From: Odontesthes bonariensis
Lineage: Eukaryota; Chordata; Actinopteri; Atheriniformes; Atherinopsidae
DNA: 64,000 nt
NCBI RefSeq assembly: GCF_027942865.1
Contig: NC_134507.1
Location: forward strand, 35,827,711-35,891,710
Direction: 5' to 3'
In this document: positions 20,794 through 33,266 of the stretch, piece after piece
Layout of the letters: each line of letters begins with the position of its first letter
Position numbering within the stretch: position 1 is the stretch's first letter
Position numbers and translations under genes: made by a program
The notes under the pieces: generated by a model
Seen by the model: the letters and a program-made list of their open reading frames with translations, nothing else
Told to the model about the DNA's origin: nothing
The model's database searches: none

Positions 20794-22284
20794 TGCTGCT
20801 GTCCCCTTTGCCTCCCCCTCCCACTTTTCTGTTTCTAGAAGTCAGGTGAAGAGGCAGTTGGAAAGACTGAACCGGAACAAGGCTGCAGGTCCAGATGGTG
20901 TCAGCCCCCGAGTCCTGAAGGCCTGTGCAGAGCAGCTCTGTGGGATTCTGCAACACCTTTTCAACCTTAGCTTGACCCAAGAGAAGGTACCACTGTTGTG
21001 GAAGACATCCTGTCTGGTTCCGGTACCAAAGAAAACTCACCCTTCAGATATCAATGACTACAGACCTGTTGCCCTGACATCCCACATCATGAAGGTCCTG
21101 GAGAGACTCCTGTTGACCCACCTGTGTAAGCAAACCAGCACATATCAGGACCCCCTGCAGTTTGCTTATCGCCATGGAGTTGGAGTTGAAGACGCTATCA
21201 TACACCTGCTTCAACAAACCCACTGTCATCTGGACAAAGCAGGCAGCACTGTGAGGATCATGTTCTTTGATTTCTCCAGTGCATTTAACACAATCCAGCC
21301 TGATCTGCTTCGTCTGAAACTCCAGAAGACTCAGGTGGAGGCCTCAACAATCACCTGGATTAATGACTACCTGACAAACAGACCACAGTTTGTCAGACTG
21401 AAGAATTGTGTGTCTAACCAGGTGATCAGCAGCACAGGAGCACCACAGGGGACTGTACTCTCACCATTCCTTTTCACTCTGTACACTTCAGACTTCCAGT
21501 ACAAGTCAGACTCCTGTCATCTACAGAAATATTCAGATGACTCTGCAGTTGTCGGGTGTATCAGAGATGGACAAGAAGCTGAGTACAGAGAGCTGGTGGA
21601 CCGCTTTGTGGCATGGTGTGGGAACAATCATCTCATCTTGAATGTTAACAAAACAAAGGAGATGATTGTAGATTTCAGGAGAAACAAGGTCAGATCAAAC
21701 CCTGTTTCCATCATGGGAGAAGAAGTGGAGGTGGTTGAGGAATATAAATACCTTGGTGTTCATGTGGACAACAGACTGGACTGGAGACACAACAGTGAAG
21801 CCATCTACAAGAAAGGACAGAGCAGACTGTACTTCTTGAGGAAGCTAAGGTCCTTCAAGGTTTGCAACAAGATGTTGCAGATCTTCTACAAGTCTGTTGT
21901 TGAGAGCGTCATTTCCTCTTGCGTCATCTGTTGGGGCAGCAGCATCAGAACCAGGGACCTAAAAAGACTCAACAACCTGATAAAGAAGGCTGGTTCTGTT
22001 CTGGGGACGACTGTGGAACCTCTGGAGACAATAATGCAAAGAAGGATTTTGCATAAAATCAAGAGAATTATGGACAACCCTGAACATCCTCTCCATGTGA
22101 CTGTTATCAGAAAACAGAGTCTCTTCAGTCAAAGGCTTCTTCAGTTTGGATGCAAAACGGACCGCTACAGGAAATCTTTCCTGCCCACAGCCATCAGCAT
22201 CTATAATAACTCTTTGATTTAATTGAGCTACATCAACATTTAATTTCCCTCTGGGATAAATAAAGTATTTTTGAATTGAATTGA
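20794..22284 (+). mobile_element. Rex1/CR1-like LINE, 5' truncated, open RT
   Basis: One uninterrupted frame (to 22,222) of about 475 codons encodes RT motifs: NRNKAAGPDGVSPRVLK, NDYRPVALTSHIMKVLER, FFDFSSAFNTIQPDLL, TGAPQGTVLSPFLFTLYTSD, the catalytic YSDD, and a thumb with VEEYKYLGVHVDNRLDW. It has no endonuclease. It ends with TAAATAAAGTATTTTTGAAT and TTGAAT repeats, typical of fish CR1/Rex1 3' ends. Unit A copy 3 has the uninterrupted site (ATGCATCTGGACC, near 37,182), so this is a later insertion, with at most a 4-bp ATCT duplication. Confidence 0.9.
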
Positions 22285-22639
22285 ATCTGGACCTTCAGCT
22301 GTTCAATGAAGCCTCATCAGAAATGGTCTCCATGGAAGGGTGGCTGTCAAGAAGCCGTTCATAAGGAGGGGAAATGGGGAGAAAAGGCTGAGCTATGACA
22401 CAAGAAGTGGACTGAAAATCAGTGGCAACAAGTCTGGCGGGATGAATCCTCCCCAGAGCCCGGGGAGGGTTAGAATAAATGTGTTAAATTAATAAATCAA
22501 ACAACTCTCATGGATTCTGTTCATTACAGATTCTGTTCATATCAGATTTTACAGATCAAACATCTATTTTGTTCTACAAGTAGACAAGTCTTCAGGAGGA
22601 ATGATGGAAATCCACAGAAATCATCAAGATACTATAGAA

Positions 22640-23394
22640 CACATATGTCAAAGTCAAGGCCCGCGGGCCAGATCCGGCCCGCAAATTAATTATCTATTGC
22701 CCCCTGGATAATATGTAATTACTATTAGAACCGGCCCGCAGGCCACAGCCGCCCGCTGGTGTTTTGCACACACCAACACTACATTCCCCACAATGCAACG
22801 GTAGCCCGCAAAGCCACTGCAGCGCACACAAGCGGCTTCATTATTAATCAGCAGTCAGAGCACAGATCAACTTTCAGCTACACCCCTCCTCAAAAATGAC
22901 TAAAAGTAAGGTGGACTCTGAGAACAGGGGGTTTCAAGCCGGGTGGGAGGCAGAGTAAATGTTCACGCAGGTAAAAGGTAAACCTGTGTGTCTTCTGTGT
23001 GGAGAAAGTTTGGCTGTAATGAAAGAATATAATCTAAGAAGGCACTATCAAACGTCTCAGAAACACACAGACAAAGACAAGAATATGGACACGGAACAAA
23101 GGCTACAGAAGATATTAAAATTAAGATATTGATATGAGGAAACACATTTTGTTTTTAAAAACAATTACATTTTTTGCTGTTTGCCTGTTGAAAATGTTTT
23201 CACTTTAAGTTACTGACAGAGCCATAACAAAATATTGCTTTATTCATTTAATCATTAAATAATATACAGTGTGTTAGGTCTTGGTTCAATAGGCTATGTG
23301 CAATCATTTCAATATGTTTTAATAAACATTGAACCCTCGGCTTGTAACAAATTGGTTTTTTTGGCCCTCTGTGTATTTGACTTTGACATCCCTG
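22640..23394 (+). mobile_element. hAT deletion derivative with zinc-finger relic
   Basis: Flanked by an 8-bp duplication CTATAGAA (22,632-22,639 and 23,395-23,402). Termini are CACATATGTCAAAGTCAAGG and CAGGGATGTCAAAGTCAAAT. Inside, about 22,895-23,130 encodes MTKSKVDSENRGFQAGWEAE, stop, then VCLLCGESLAVMKEYNLRRH with YQTSQKH. This is the N-terminal zinc finger of a GTF2IRD2/ZBED-type hAT transposase, with the remainder deleted. Confidence 0.9.
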
Positions 23395-23563
23395 CTATAG
23401 AACTACTGGCCACCGTACCCTGAAACCTTTATCTTCCACAATGGAAAATGGTTGCGCATCCATTACAATCATATCCACCAACGCAGAATCAAGCTTTTGC
23501 TTCCATGACACGACAAAAATAAAATTCTGCATATCAAGAAAATAAAGGCAGGGCAAACTTGTA

Positions 23564-23632
23564 AAAGGCTGGATTTGAACTCATAGCCTTCGGATGCAAA
23601 AGCCACTAAGCTAATCACTGAGCTATCAGGTA
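23564..23632 (-). pseudogene. tRNA-like sequence (SINE head or tRNA relic)
   Basis: The reverse strand reads CCTGATAGCTCAGTGATTAG.. (box A-like), an anticodon-like arm TTTTGCATCCGAAGG, and GAGTTCAAATCC (box B). Pairing is imperfect and the identity is unclear. Confidence 0.5.
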
Positions 23633-23699
23633 TGTGACTGTCTGCACCCCCCATCCACATCATACAGTAAATAATTACCGGCAGAAGGAGGATTGAAGG

Positions 23700-24346
23700 T
23701 TTGGTTTGTTGTCCGAGGGGTCTCAACATGATGGATGGACCGGAGGTGTCCCATCATGGAGGATGTGTTGTCATCAAAGGCCAGTTCTTGTGGGCAAATC
23801 AAACAGCGCACCTTCAACAAACAGAAAAGAAAGAGATAAACAATCACTTTTTAAAATGAAGGACAAACCTACTTCTAGTTAAAGACATCATCAATAGCTG
23901 AGAATAATAGTACACTTTAGTTGTTTTAAATAATTCAGAGACCCTTTGCGTAATAAACACACCTTTCTGTCAGAACACAGACAGAGAGGTGTTTGGTACA
24001 CGGGACACAGATGTGTAATAATGGCTGTAAGAACTTTGTTTGGGATATGCGCTAAATAAACAATTAGCACAATAAATCTTGAATCTTGAATCTTAAACAT
24101 GTCCAAAATGAATGTATTGTCCTAGATAACTTAGATTCTTAAATGTGCTGCCCCCTTATTTTAAGAAGATAACTATATTAGCATGCATACCCATAATAAT
24201 AATAAAGCTTAGATTTACACTTGAAAAACAAAAACAGGCAAACATCTTACATCACACAATAGTATATTGTACAATAGTATCACCTTATTAGGAGAAACCA
24301 AGGTGAAGTGATCCCAAGCCACAGAAGGTTTCTTGCCAGAAGCCAT
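23700..24346 (-). pseudogene. ZBED-type hAT transposase, first two exons
   Basis: Exon 1 (24,346-24,284) encodes MASGKKPSVAWDHFTLVSPN and K before GTGATAC. Exon 2 (from 23,811, after TTGTTGAAG) encodes VRCLICPQELAFDDNTSSMM and GHLRSIHH. Together these form a BED zinc finger (W..F, C-x2-C, H-x4-H). The catalytic domain is missing, so this is a truncated hAT or a deletion derivative. Confidence 0.75.
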
Positions 24347-24394
24347 GGAAAAGAGCAATGAATTCAATTCAATTGTGACAGGGCAACAGAACTG

Positions 24395-26359
24395 GGGCCT
24401 CATGTACAAAGCGTGCGTACGCACAAAATAGTGGCGTACGTTTTCACGTCAACGATCAGATGTATCAAGAACGAAAAGACCGTGGAAATGTGCGGTGCCT
24501 CACGGCAGCTTCAGGGCTGGCGTACGCACGTTTCTGCAGCTGTTGATTCTTTGGCGACACCTAAGGTGATGTTGGGAAACTGTTATAATAAATAAATGTG
24601 AAAACAATTAGTCCTCAGACAGTGATGTGCACATTTGAGATGGATGAACAATTAATACTGATAAACTATTAACACACCCATGTGTCTGCAATAACACGAG
24701 TGGATATAAAAGCAGCGCAAAGTGGTGCAATGCATACCATTAAAAACAATGGCTGCTTTAGCAGTATTAGAAGAATGGTGCAATTCGAAGAGAGCGTGTG
24801 TTCACTACAACAGAGAGGATTAGCTGGCATATGATGGCGACTGTTTACTCATTAGCCGTTTTGAGGGAAATCCTCCTGGAACTGTGCGCAGAGCTGCGGC
24901 CGGCGTTGGAGCGCAACACAGCGAGGAGGCATGCGCTGCCTGTGCCCACAGGTGATGTGCACACTGGGGTTCCAACCGGAGCATTCCAGGGGCAGGTCGC
25001 CAACCGATTGGGACTGTGCCAGCCGAGCCATGCCAGCCGTGTGGGACAGAATTATCCGCATCTCAGCCACGTATATCAAATTCCCAACAGGCCAACATTA
25101 AAGCTCAATTTGAAGCGAGAGCCGATTTTGTAATCGGTGCTATCGACTGCGCACACATTGGTATAAAAGCGCCATCACATGATGAATTTGTATATTAACA
25201 GGGAACATTTTCATTCGATCGATGTACAGATCATATGTGATGCATAAATGCAATTAACCAAAAGTGTGGCGAGGTGCCCTGGTTCAACGCACGATTCATA
25301 CATTCTGAGTAACAGCATGTTGGGAACAGACTACAGGGTGGCACTGTGTGGGATGTTTGGCTTCTTGGTGAGTAACTTCATTCTTGTTTTGTCTTAATAT
25401 TATTCCCTGTGACGCGCATTGAATATGTGCGCCCCCAGTTTCTATCCCGTCTTCACAGCATCATTATTATATTATATATATTAGTCGGTGGTTAAAGTTA
25501 GTTTCTTGCTGTTTTTTGCTGGTTAAACTTCAGTTTAAGATCTTTCTAACAAGCCCCTGATCGTCTCTGTGGGCAAATGTTAATAAACCTGTGCGTAAAG
25601 TGTGAAATGTCTGAATCAGCCTCGACTTTTCCCCGGCGCACTTCTGCACGTTACTGTATGAACACGTTGTTGTGAGTTACACAAAAACATGGGTATTTAG
25701 CTTGGGGGTAATCAGAGTCACCCACATGAGCTCCCACCACCCCAGAGAGAGCAGTGTCACCCATTGTTGCGCCGACTCTCTATTCAAACAGAGTCGGTCA
25801 CCCCCCCACCCGCCTGTTTTGGCCACACTGCAGCGGTGGACAGCCAGTCTCCGCTTCACCTCCACCTTAATGTGGGACCACTTCTTCTTAACCTCTGCTT
25901 GTGAGGCTTCTCAGACCCCCCAGCATTAACAGCCTCAGGCTCTCCCACCCACTCCTCTTGCGTTTGCTGCTTATGCCGGATGACAGCGTGCCAAAGAACA
26001 CATTTTTGCGCGCCTGCACTTCGGACAGTAGCACTTCCAATTCACTTTCAGTGTAATTTTTCTTTTTTCCCGTCTTACTCATGCTTTTTTTCTTTATTTT
26101 CTGATCGTGCAGAGAGCGGAGTCGCAGGTGCAGGGCTCATTTAAATGTGATTTGCGTATTTAAGTAGGGGCGTGGACAGGGAGGAGTCGGGTGCTCCGAC
26201 ATGTGCGCTCAATTCCACGTTGATTGGGATGTACAAACGAAATGTGCTTGGATACATGCGTGCGCACAGATTCGTACATCCAACGTTGGAGGGCATTTTG
26301 GTTTGAGCGTACGCCATGTTTCAGTAGGAAATCTACGCAAGTCTTTGTACATGAGGCCC
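24395..26359 (+). mobile_element. Harbinger element with two degenerate genes
   Basis: Perfect inverted termini GGGCCTCATGTACAAAG (24,395 and complement to 26,359), with a CTG duplication (24,392-24,394 and 26,360-26,362). Forward strand: HARBI1 relic with RVFTTTERISWHMMATVYSL, then FEARADFVIGAIDCAHIGIK with APSHDEFVY (about 25,110-25,196, the catalytic Asp of the GAIDC motif visible), frameshifted and incomplete. Reverse strand: 26,082-25,888 encodes KKKNYTESELEVLLSEVQAR.., the partner Myb/SANT-like DNA-binding protein, broken. The target lies at the start of the 700-bp tRNA-Pro repeat. Confidence 0.9.
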
Positions 26360-26360
26360 C

Positions 26361-27040
26361 TGTTCTGTCTTAAAGTTGGGCTTCTTGATAAAATGTGATG
26401 TGAATTGGTGGAACCTGGCGGTGAGTATTGACTCATTGGTCTCAGGAGTTTTTGTGGGCTGTTCAGTGTATGTGCCTAATAACTTCACTCATGTTGAGGG
26501 AAGGGAGAGCCAACTCCAAACAATATAGGCTCATTGCTCTGGAAAAGTCAAAGAAGAAAGAAAGCAATCACAAATTCCCAGGATTCCATGGCTACGTCAG
26601 CTGTCCGCGCGCTCTCACGAAACGCAAAAAGATCACCTTTTGGCTCGTTGGTCTAGGGGTATGATTCTCGCTTCGGGTGCGAGAGGTCCCGGGTTCAAAT
26701 CCCGGACGAGCCCTCCTACTTTAAGAAACCTATTCGGAAAGCTTGATGGTTAACTTTGGGTACCTTCCTTGATCAAATTGTTAATTAAGAGTGCTGATAA
26801 CAATTGCAAAAATGTCTTGTCTTACTACATTGTTTGGAGCTGTAGCAGCTGGCTCTCCCTTCACTCAACATGAGTGAAGTTATTGAGGACATAGACTGAA
26901 CATCCCCAACATTAAAGCCACTGACAGTTGTGAACAACTCTTCTTTTTTTTACAATGCAATTTTTAGCCAGACAAACCGTTATCCCGACTTTTACTTGGA
27001 GTTTACGTTGACCCTCCACAAGTTTACACTCACAGCTGGG
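26361..27040 (+). repeat. 700-bp direct repeat carrying tRNA-Pro, second copy
   Basis: Second copy of 16,903-17,602. At its end (TTTACACTCACAG, 27,040) it runs straight into the interior of gene B exon 3, replacing the gene's 5' part. Confidence 0.9.
26642..26713 (+). tRNA. tRNA-Pro (CGG), second copy
   Basis: Identical over 72 nt to the tRNA at 17,179-17,250 (anticodon CGG, all stems paired), inside the same foldback. Confidence 0.95.
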
Positions 27041-28220
27041 ATCACTCTGGCTCCGTTGTGCCCGTGCAAATGGCTGTGCAAGCTTCTGGTGTCCCACAGG
27101 CTGTTCAGACGGGTCCAGCATTGAGCAGCTTGAGCTCTGGCCTGCCTGCAACAGGATACTCTACTGTCACTTATGTGCCTGTTGACGTAGGATCTGACGC
27201 TGGCGCTCTGCAACCTGGAGCTGCCCAACCTGGACCACAAGGTAAATCTTCTGCTTGGAGTGTAGATGGCCCAAAATCTGTTTGGAAGCCTAAAGGTGTC
27301 TGTGCGTTTTCATGAAGCCACTAGCAAATCTTGCTGAGCTCTATTATGAAGCAGAAACCTGCTGTGTTTGGCTTCCTTTTTTTTTTTTTTTCAGAACATG
27401 TGTATTAAAACACAAAATTATGCTCAGGTGTGTAATAGTGGCTCCCTTCTGCTTGGAGGAAAGGCCCTTCACTTTAAGCAGCCTTACTGGGGCACCAAAG
27501 GGAAACCCGAGCATTGCACCTGTGCTTCTCATTCAGTCTGCTCAAAATCTCTGTAGATTTACGTCCTAGGAAACTGGGATGTCAACACTCTGTGCTATCA
27601 GAGCTTCTGCTGTGAAAAGGACTAATGATGAAATGTCTCCACACAGAAACCCAGTGGGCTATTGCTCCCTCAGTCTTTGAGGATGCGTCAGCCCAAGCCC
27701 TCAGCCTCACTGACGTTCTCCCTGCAGCCCCTCTGTCACCACCTGTCCTCCAGTCAGGGGAGACCTCCAGTGTCACCAAGGAAGCTGAACTCGGGAATTA
27801 CCAGCAGCAGACGGAGGAATTCGGCTACCCGGATGACCGCCAAGGGTCTGGACCGGGATCTGCAACCGTACTGGTGCCACGCTTTGGTGTGGGTGCATCT
27901 CCTAACTTTGACTACAGGCTTTTGTACGGCTTGTACCCCTCTGGAACCTACAGCACCTTCAGCCAGCAGCATGAGAAGGGCAAAGACTACTTTCAGGATG
28001 TCCACTACTTGAAGGAGCATATTACTGACAGCCATGGTTCTGGGCAGCAGAAAAAGTTCTTCCCAAGTGCCCGCTAGAGCTGAACATGATGTGCAGAGGG
28101 TATGTTGAGAGTGGTACCTGCAAATGTCTTAATCGCAATGCTCTAACTAATCTGGCTCTGTTTCAGATTGGAAAGCTGAATCCAACGTTGTAAGAAGATT
28201 CTTTTTAGTCTATGAATAAA
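27041..28220 (+). pseudogene. Gene B, left-arm copy, 5' truncated
   Basis: Begins within gene B exon 3 (SGSVVPVQMAVQASGVPQAV) and lacks exons 1-2, the signal peptide and the QAPGLV repeats seen in the right arm. The donor CACAAG|GTAAAT (27,241), the next exon (acceptor CTCCACACAG, about 27,645; TQWAIAPSVFEDASAQAL to PSAR, stop 28,075-28,077), the 3' UTR exon (after TGTTTCAG, about 28,168) and AATAAA (28,215) are intact. The preceding CACTCACAG could act as an acceptor, so a transcript starting elsewhere is conceivable, but no signal peptide remains. Confidence 0.82.
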
Positions 28221-28765
28221 GTCTTGTCAAATGATCTCGCTTCAGAATGATTGACTAAGGGAAACCATGTCCTGTGTCCATCATCTGGGTTCAAGGCAAA
28301 TGGCAGGCATCACCTGTCATATTTGACTCGGACGTTCTGCTTTTGGTTTCAAACATGGCTTCTCAAAGCTCTGCATCTTGAGAGGAATTGCTATGAAGGT
28401 GTTAAATAGTTGCACCCTTTGCTCAATTGACTATAGCGATCAGCTACAGCATCCTTTACAGCCATCTGTACATGGCAGCCAGACACAACCCCTTCTATAG
28501 ATTGCTGAGTGCACGGTAGCCAACCTGAAGGCTTGCCAAACATTGTGCTTGAAATACTTCTATAATATTCTTATATTATAGAATCTTAATATTCTTAAAT
28601 ATTCTTCTGCAATTAAGCCACAGCCAGTGCTATGTCTTCGGCAGTCTTGTCATATGATGACCTTGTCTGGGTTTTTTCCCCAAACCCTGCAGACGGAATG
28701 CTAAAGTAATGGCTAGCCAGTGGATAATGAACATGATTTCTTTATCTCTCTGGGTATCCCTATAC

Positions 28766-29389
28766 TAGCGCTGTCAAAAATGATTGAATATTCCTTTTAA
28801 AACAATTTATTCCGACATCTGTATTGGTGCATTGTCAATGACACACATGCACATCTGGGGGCTTTCAATCAGCCAGGCAACGGCAGCTTTGCGTCTAACG
28901 GGACAAACCGACTTCACTACTTGTCTAGGTAGTTTAAACATTTAACAATTTGTTTCATGTTATGCCAAGTCCATTTGGGTTAACATTTTCAAGAATTAAC
29001 CTCATGTTGCTGGTGGTCGAATGATAAGCTAACTGTAGCTTGTATACAAGTTTGTCTCGAGGCTCCAAACTTTTTCCATCAACTGACCAAAATCTGAAGT
29101 ACTTCCAGATGGGGCTTTATATATTTTTGGGGGTTAGAATCACTTTCTTTGTGCCTGCAGTCGAGTTGGGTTCTGAACTTTCTGCCCTCTTCATGTGAAT
29201 CAACTTTCAGCAGTGACGCTGTGCCAGAGTGCGACTCCTGTGACCTGTCCCTGACCCCGTCATGCAGTGTGCCGACTCAAGGCAGACAGCGGCTGCACAG
29301 ATGTTTTTCCACATTCGAATATTAATTTTCACCTTCGACTGTCTGTTTTTAAAACCTATTCAAATTTAGAATATTCTTTGACAACCCTA
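28766..29389. mobile_element. Non-autonomous hAT-like element (left arm)
   Basis: Near-matching 8-bp flanks CCCTATAC (28,758-28,765) and CCCTGTAC (29,390-29,397). Termini are TAGCGCTGTCAAA and TAGGGTTGTCAAAG. No transposase. Also present at 50,120-50,742, so it predates the arm duplication. The frame at 29,267-29,599 spans its end and is not a gene. Sequence 28,221-28,765 and 29,390-30,110 is otherwise featureless to me. Confidence 0.75.
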
Positions 29390-30109
29390 CCCTGTACCAC
29401 TCTACTATTGTGCTTTAATAGGCAACTTGTTGCCTTTCCACTCTGTAATGGCAGGTTCTGCAGTTGTGCCAGAACATGCCTATTGATGTTGCATCCTCTG
29501 AATTTACAACTTCTAAATGGGAAGTCAAATTTCCTAGTTGGTATCCTGGGTAAGCTTTATCCAGTCCTTGTACAGTTGGAAGTGTACATGGTTTACTGAG
29601 TAAACGTGAAATCTTTCATTTGCTATTCTGCTCTAACTCACTGAGCAAAGTATTGGTAGAACTAATGGTGCTCTCCCAGTACCCAGCTCCTCATCTAGCT
29701 TTCAAATTTCTATCCAGCAGTTTGTGCTCATAAGTGGTCCAGGAAAGATGTTGGAGCAACTCTAAGCGAGAGGATGTGTTGCTGATGCCATTTAAGAAAA
29801 AATAAAGTTGATTTGAAGACTGGTTTGTCTATGAAAATATAAAAACTATCTTTTGAATTTTAAGCCTCCATAGATTCCTCAATTGGCCTGTTGGCCTTGT
29901 TTTAATGTGCTCTTTTCATGTCTTGTACACGGTTTGTTTTTATTGCTAAGTTAATATTTTACTGTTTTCTGCAAATGCTTTTATTAGTGTGGTCATTTTA
30001 CAATCCTTGTATTTTGTTTCATTCCATGTTTGTCCTTGTTAATTGCTATATCAAACATTGAGTTACAATTTGCTTTTTGTTTTTCCCGCCTGTGCTTTTA
30101 GAGCATGAT

Positions 30110-31790
30110 TTGGCTGTCTGAAGTCTTCAGAGCTTTATGTGAGAAGAATCTTAAATTTTATTCTGAATTTAACAGGGAGCCATTCAAGCTAAAACTGGAG
30201 GAAAATGATCTCTCCTGTTAGATCTCATCTGAACTCTGGCTGAGTTGATTAACCCTGAAATGAGGGAAACTCTGAGTTTTCCGTTTCACAAAGAGAGGTA
30301 ACTTAACCTCTCGGTCAGTTACCGTAGTAACAGACTCTCTGGTCGGGACCAGGTTTTCCTCAAGAAACCTTGAGTTTCTCTCTGTCTCCGCCCTCTTTCA
30401 CACGCCATTTGATTTCCTCATTCATTCAGTCAGCAGAGCGAGTTCTTCTACTTCTAGAAGTCCTTTAGGCACAGTAGGAGACGACTTTTTTCACCAACAT
30501 GTCCTTTTGACAACGATCCTGTGGATGAAGGAGCAGCATTACTGCGCAGAGAAATAAATATTCGTCAGAGATGGTTATCAGACCGCGATTTGTGCATTTA
30601 CAGACAATTATCTTTTTGAGCGGCACCATCAGAATTTTGTTGGGACAAAAGAAAAAAAAAGACAAAGAAATATTTGTATGAATAGGCTTAAAAAAGATAT
30701 ATATAGGCCTATTATATTTTATAAAGACACTTGTCTCTTGGGGTGGATTCCCTCAGCCACTGGCCTTCCGTTAGAGGTGGCGGTGCTGGGCACCACCCGT
30801 TTTACGGGCATCTGCCTTCTTTCTGTTGGCTCAGTAGAAGTCTGTGTTAGTTTAAATAGGCTTAATTATTTAACAGAACATGATATAGATGAGAAGACAT
30901 AGTTTATGTGTGTGAAAACAGCATTATGGTGGGGATAAAACAACTGCACAGTCAAATAGCCATTTAATATTTATTTTACAGTGTAAAACATGATCAAAAT
31001 GAGGAACCTCCATATTGAGGTCTCACCTGTTTTTATATTTCATCTTAAACTGCTGCCAAGTGCGCTTCTCCCCCGCGGGATTGCACCTAAATGAAATAAA
31101 TGAATGGGCTACCATTCAAGCAGTTTCCCCTGTAATATTATTGTGATTGCAAAGGACTACATTTAAACTTACACTTTTGCTGCTGCAGCGGTGTTGCACT
31201 TATTTCTAAAAACGTGTTGAAACTCGCAGTATGAGCGCATTAAGATTTCCAATTCGAGGTTGGTGAAAAACGTAGCCCCTCCTCTTCCCCGTTGCCATGG
31301 TGACTCGTCGAATCGGGGCTCCATTGATGCTGGCTTTTTAAAGTTGTGGCGCACACGCAAAACTCAAGGTGAACCTACTCAGAGTTGATTAAACTCACTC
31401 AAATCAGCGTTTCTGGAACCGAAAACTCAGAGTTTTCTATCTCAGAGTAGATCAACTCAGACATCAGGAATAGACTCAGAGTTGGTTGAACGTGCTTTGT
31501 GAAACGGACCCCTGGAGGCTTTTCAGAGAATATGTGTGACAACTCAATCATAAAGAATTACAGTAGTCAAATCCTGAAGTAACAAATGCATGGAGCAGTT
31601 TTACTGCATCACTGAGACAGGACGTTCCTGATTTGAACAATATTACGAAGGTGAAAGAAGGCAGTCCCAGAAACCTGTTTTACATGTGCATTGAATGATA
31701 AATTCTGGTCAAAAATAACTCCAAGGTTCCTCACTGTAGAACTATCTTACCATCCATTTACTTTACTCAGTGTATCCAGTTTAGGGTAGT
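30110..31790 (-). mobile_element. L2-like LINE fragment split by a Harbinger (left arm)
   Basis: The reverse strand gives LGVIFDQNLSFNAHIKQVSR, TAFFHLRNIVQIRNVLSQ (about 31,735-31,600), then GFDYCNSL and SLKSLQ. After the Harbinger, RSNRRDHFPPVLA continues (about 30,230-30,110). This is the thumb region of L2-type LINE RTs, degenerate. Mirrored at 46,470-48,230. Confidence 0.75.
30242..31511 (-). mobile_element. Harbinger element with Myb/SANT-like gene relic (left arm)
   Basis: Right terminus GTGAAACGGACCC ends at 31,511. The other terminus has been deleted with 47 bp (compare 47,990-48,060), leaving CTGGCT|GAGTTGATTAACC. The reverse strand at 31,360-31,169 encodes RGGATFFTNLELEILMRSYC and EFQHVFRNKCNTAAAAK, a Myb/SANT-like domain typical of Harbinger partner proteins. 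Confidence 0.8.
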
Positions 31791-31804
31791 GGAAGCCTTT
31801 AGCC

Positions 31805-32379
31805 CAGTGATAGTATTTTTTTCACAAGAGCCACATTGGCAGAGCAAAATCAAAGGAAGAGCCACTTTTATGACAACATAAGTCCCCTTTTGTAAATATG
31901 CATTGCTACATATAAAACATCCCACAAAAAAAGAAACAACACAGCCAATACATTTTCAATTAAGACCACATTTACCTTAAAACTGGAATACTTAATACTG
32001 GAAGCTGGCATGCATGTCCTTGACTTTCTTCATGTTGTATTTGTAGTTTGTTGTAATCATAGTGAGACATTCAAGATGAGCATGGTTTTTGTCCTTTTTT
32101 TAATTAAAAACCGATCCATTGTGCCTGCATCTCGCGCTGGCTAAAGGAGCTAGCGTGCACTGCGGTCAAGTGTGACGGTGGTTTAAGCGGGCTGCGTTGC
32201 CAGGTTTAACAGAGCCCCCTTTAGGAAACACCATTAAGCCTTAATTAATACTTAATACTGTGCAGTATTCGCTGTATGTTATTTGAAAACATTTGTTATT
32301 GTTACCATATTGTTATAAGCTACTATGCGAGTGCGAGCCACCAATTAAAGCTTGAGGAGCCGCATAATGAGTATCTCTG
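31805..32379. mobile_element. Non-autonomous hAT-like element (left arm)
   Basis: 8-bp duplication CTTTAGCC (31,797-31,804 and 32,380-32,387), with ends CAGTGATAGTA and CAGAGATACTC. Mirrored at 45,877-46,444. Neighbouring 32,388-33,266 shows no gene. Confidence 0.85.
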
Positions 32380-33266
32380 CTTTAGCCTATCCCTGCTGCC
32401 AATTGAAAGAGAGTCAGGGTACACCCTGGACAGCTTCCAGTCCACTCAGCAAAAGGTCTAATAATTTCCACACTACCATTCACTGAGACTCTGCTAGAAC
32501 TGTTTGGAGACCTTTTCTAGAGGGCCGTATCCGAGAGCCTACTGTGGGAGTGTACTTTGAAAGTTGTGCCAACTATTGCTAGTTTAATAGCAAGTGATCT
32601 GAATCGAAGGAGTTAAAAAATATTTTGCAAATTGATAATGTAGCTTTGCACTCGAGGGAATTTGAAAATGCATCTTCCACATGTGGTAGAAATGAGGAAG
32701 ACAAAAGCAGAGGAGATATTTAAGTCTTGTGTAGGATGAAAACCAACATGGGAAGACGTGACGATGCCACGTTAAGGACCGAGTCTGTATGAAGCACAGT
32801 GTCATAAGCCCTCCAGCTGGTGTCCCAGGTGAGATGAATAAAGGCCGCACACACAGAGGGCAAGTTGAGACAGTTGGTTAAGAGGGATGTATGTCTCTGA
32901 TGAGGCACACAGAAGACACCAAGTGGTGCCAAGCAGAGGAGGGGCAAGGCTACGTAGCATAGGCTAACGAGTCATATGCAATTAAAGCTTGGAAAAGGCC
33001 AGCGAGTGCAGATTTAACTGAGGCACCTTCATGGTGCAAGGGCAAGCAGGGCCACTGTATTGAGCTTCATCAAGTTGTTTTGGTCTGGGTTTGTGAAATG
33101 CAATTCAACCATGAGAAGGAAACATGTAGTGGTAGAATTTAAAGCAGAAGTATTCAGTTTGCCCTTCATAAGCCTCAGTGGGTGTGGTGAAGACTCAAAT
33201 CCTCTATGAAGTGAAAACAAACCTTGAGATCAAGTATTCAATACACAGACCACTTTATTGGTCAAG

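Larger units (their letters stand above)
18650..22631 (+). repeat. Unit A copy 2
   Basis: From TAAGACTACGTGG onward this matches 2,081 (copy 1), but it jumps over about 1.15 kb of 5' flank to 18,690, equivalent to 3,267. It keeps gene A and the 3' flank, carries a LINE at 20,794, and has lost the equivalent of 9,550-10,345. Sequence from 19,741 to 20,790 and 22,289 to 22,631 shows no gene I can support. Confidence 0.85.
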
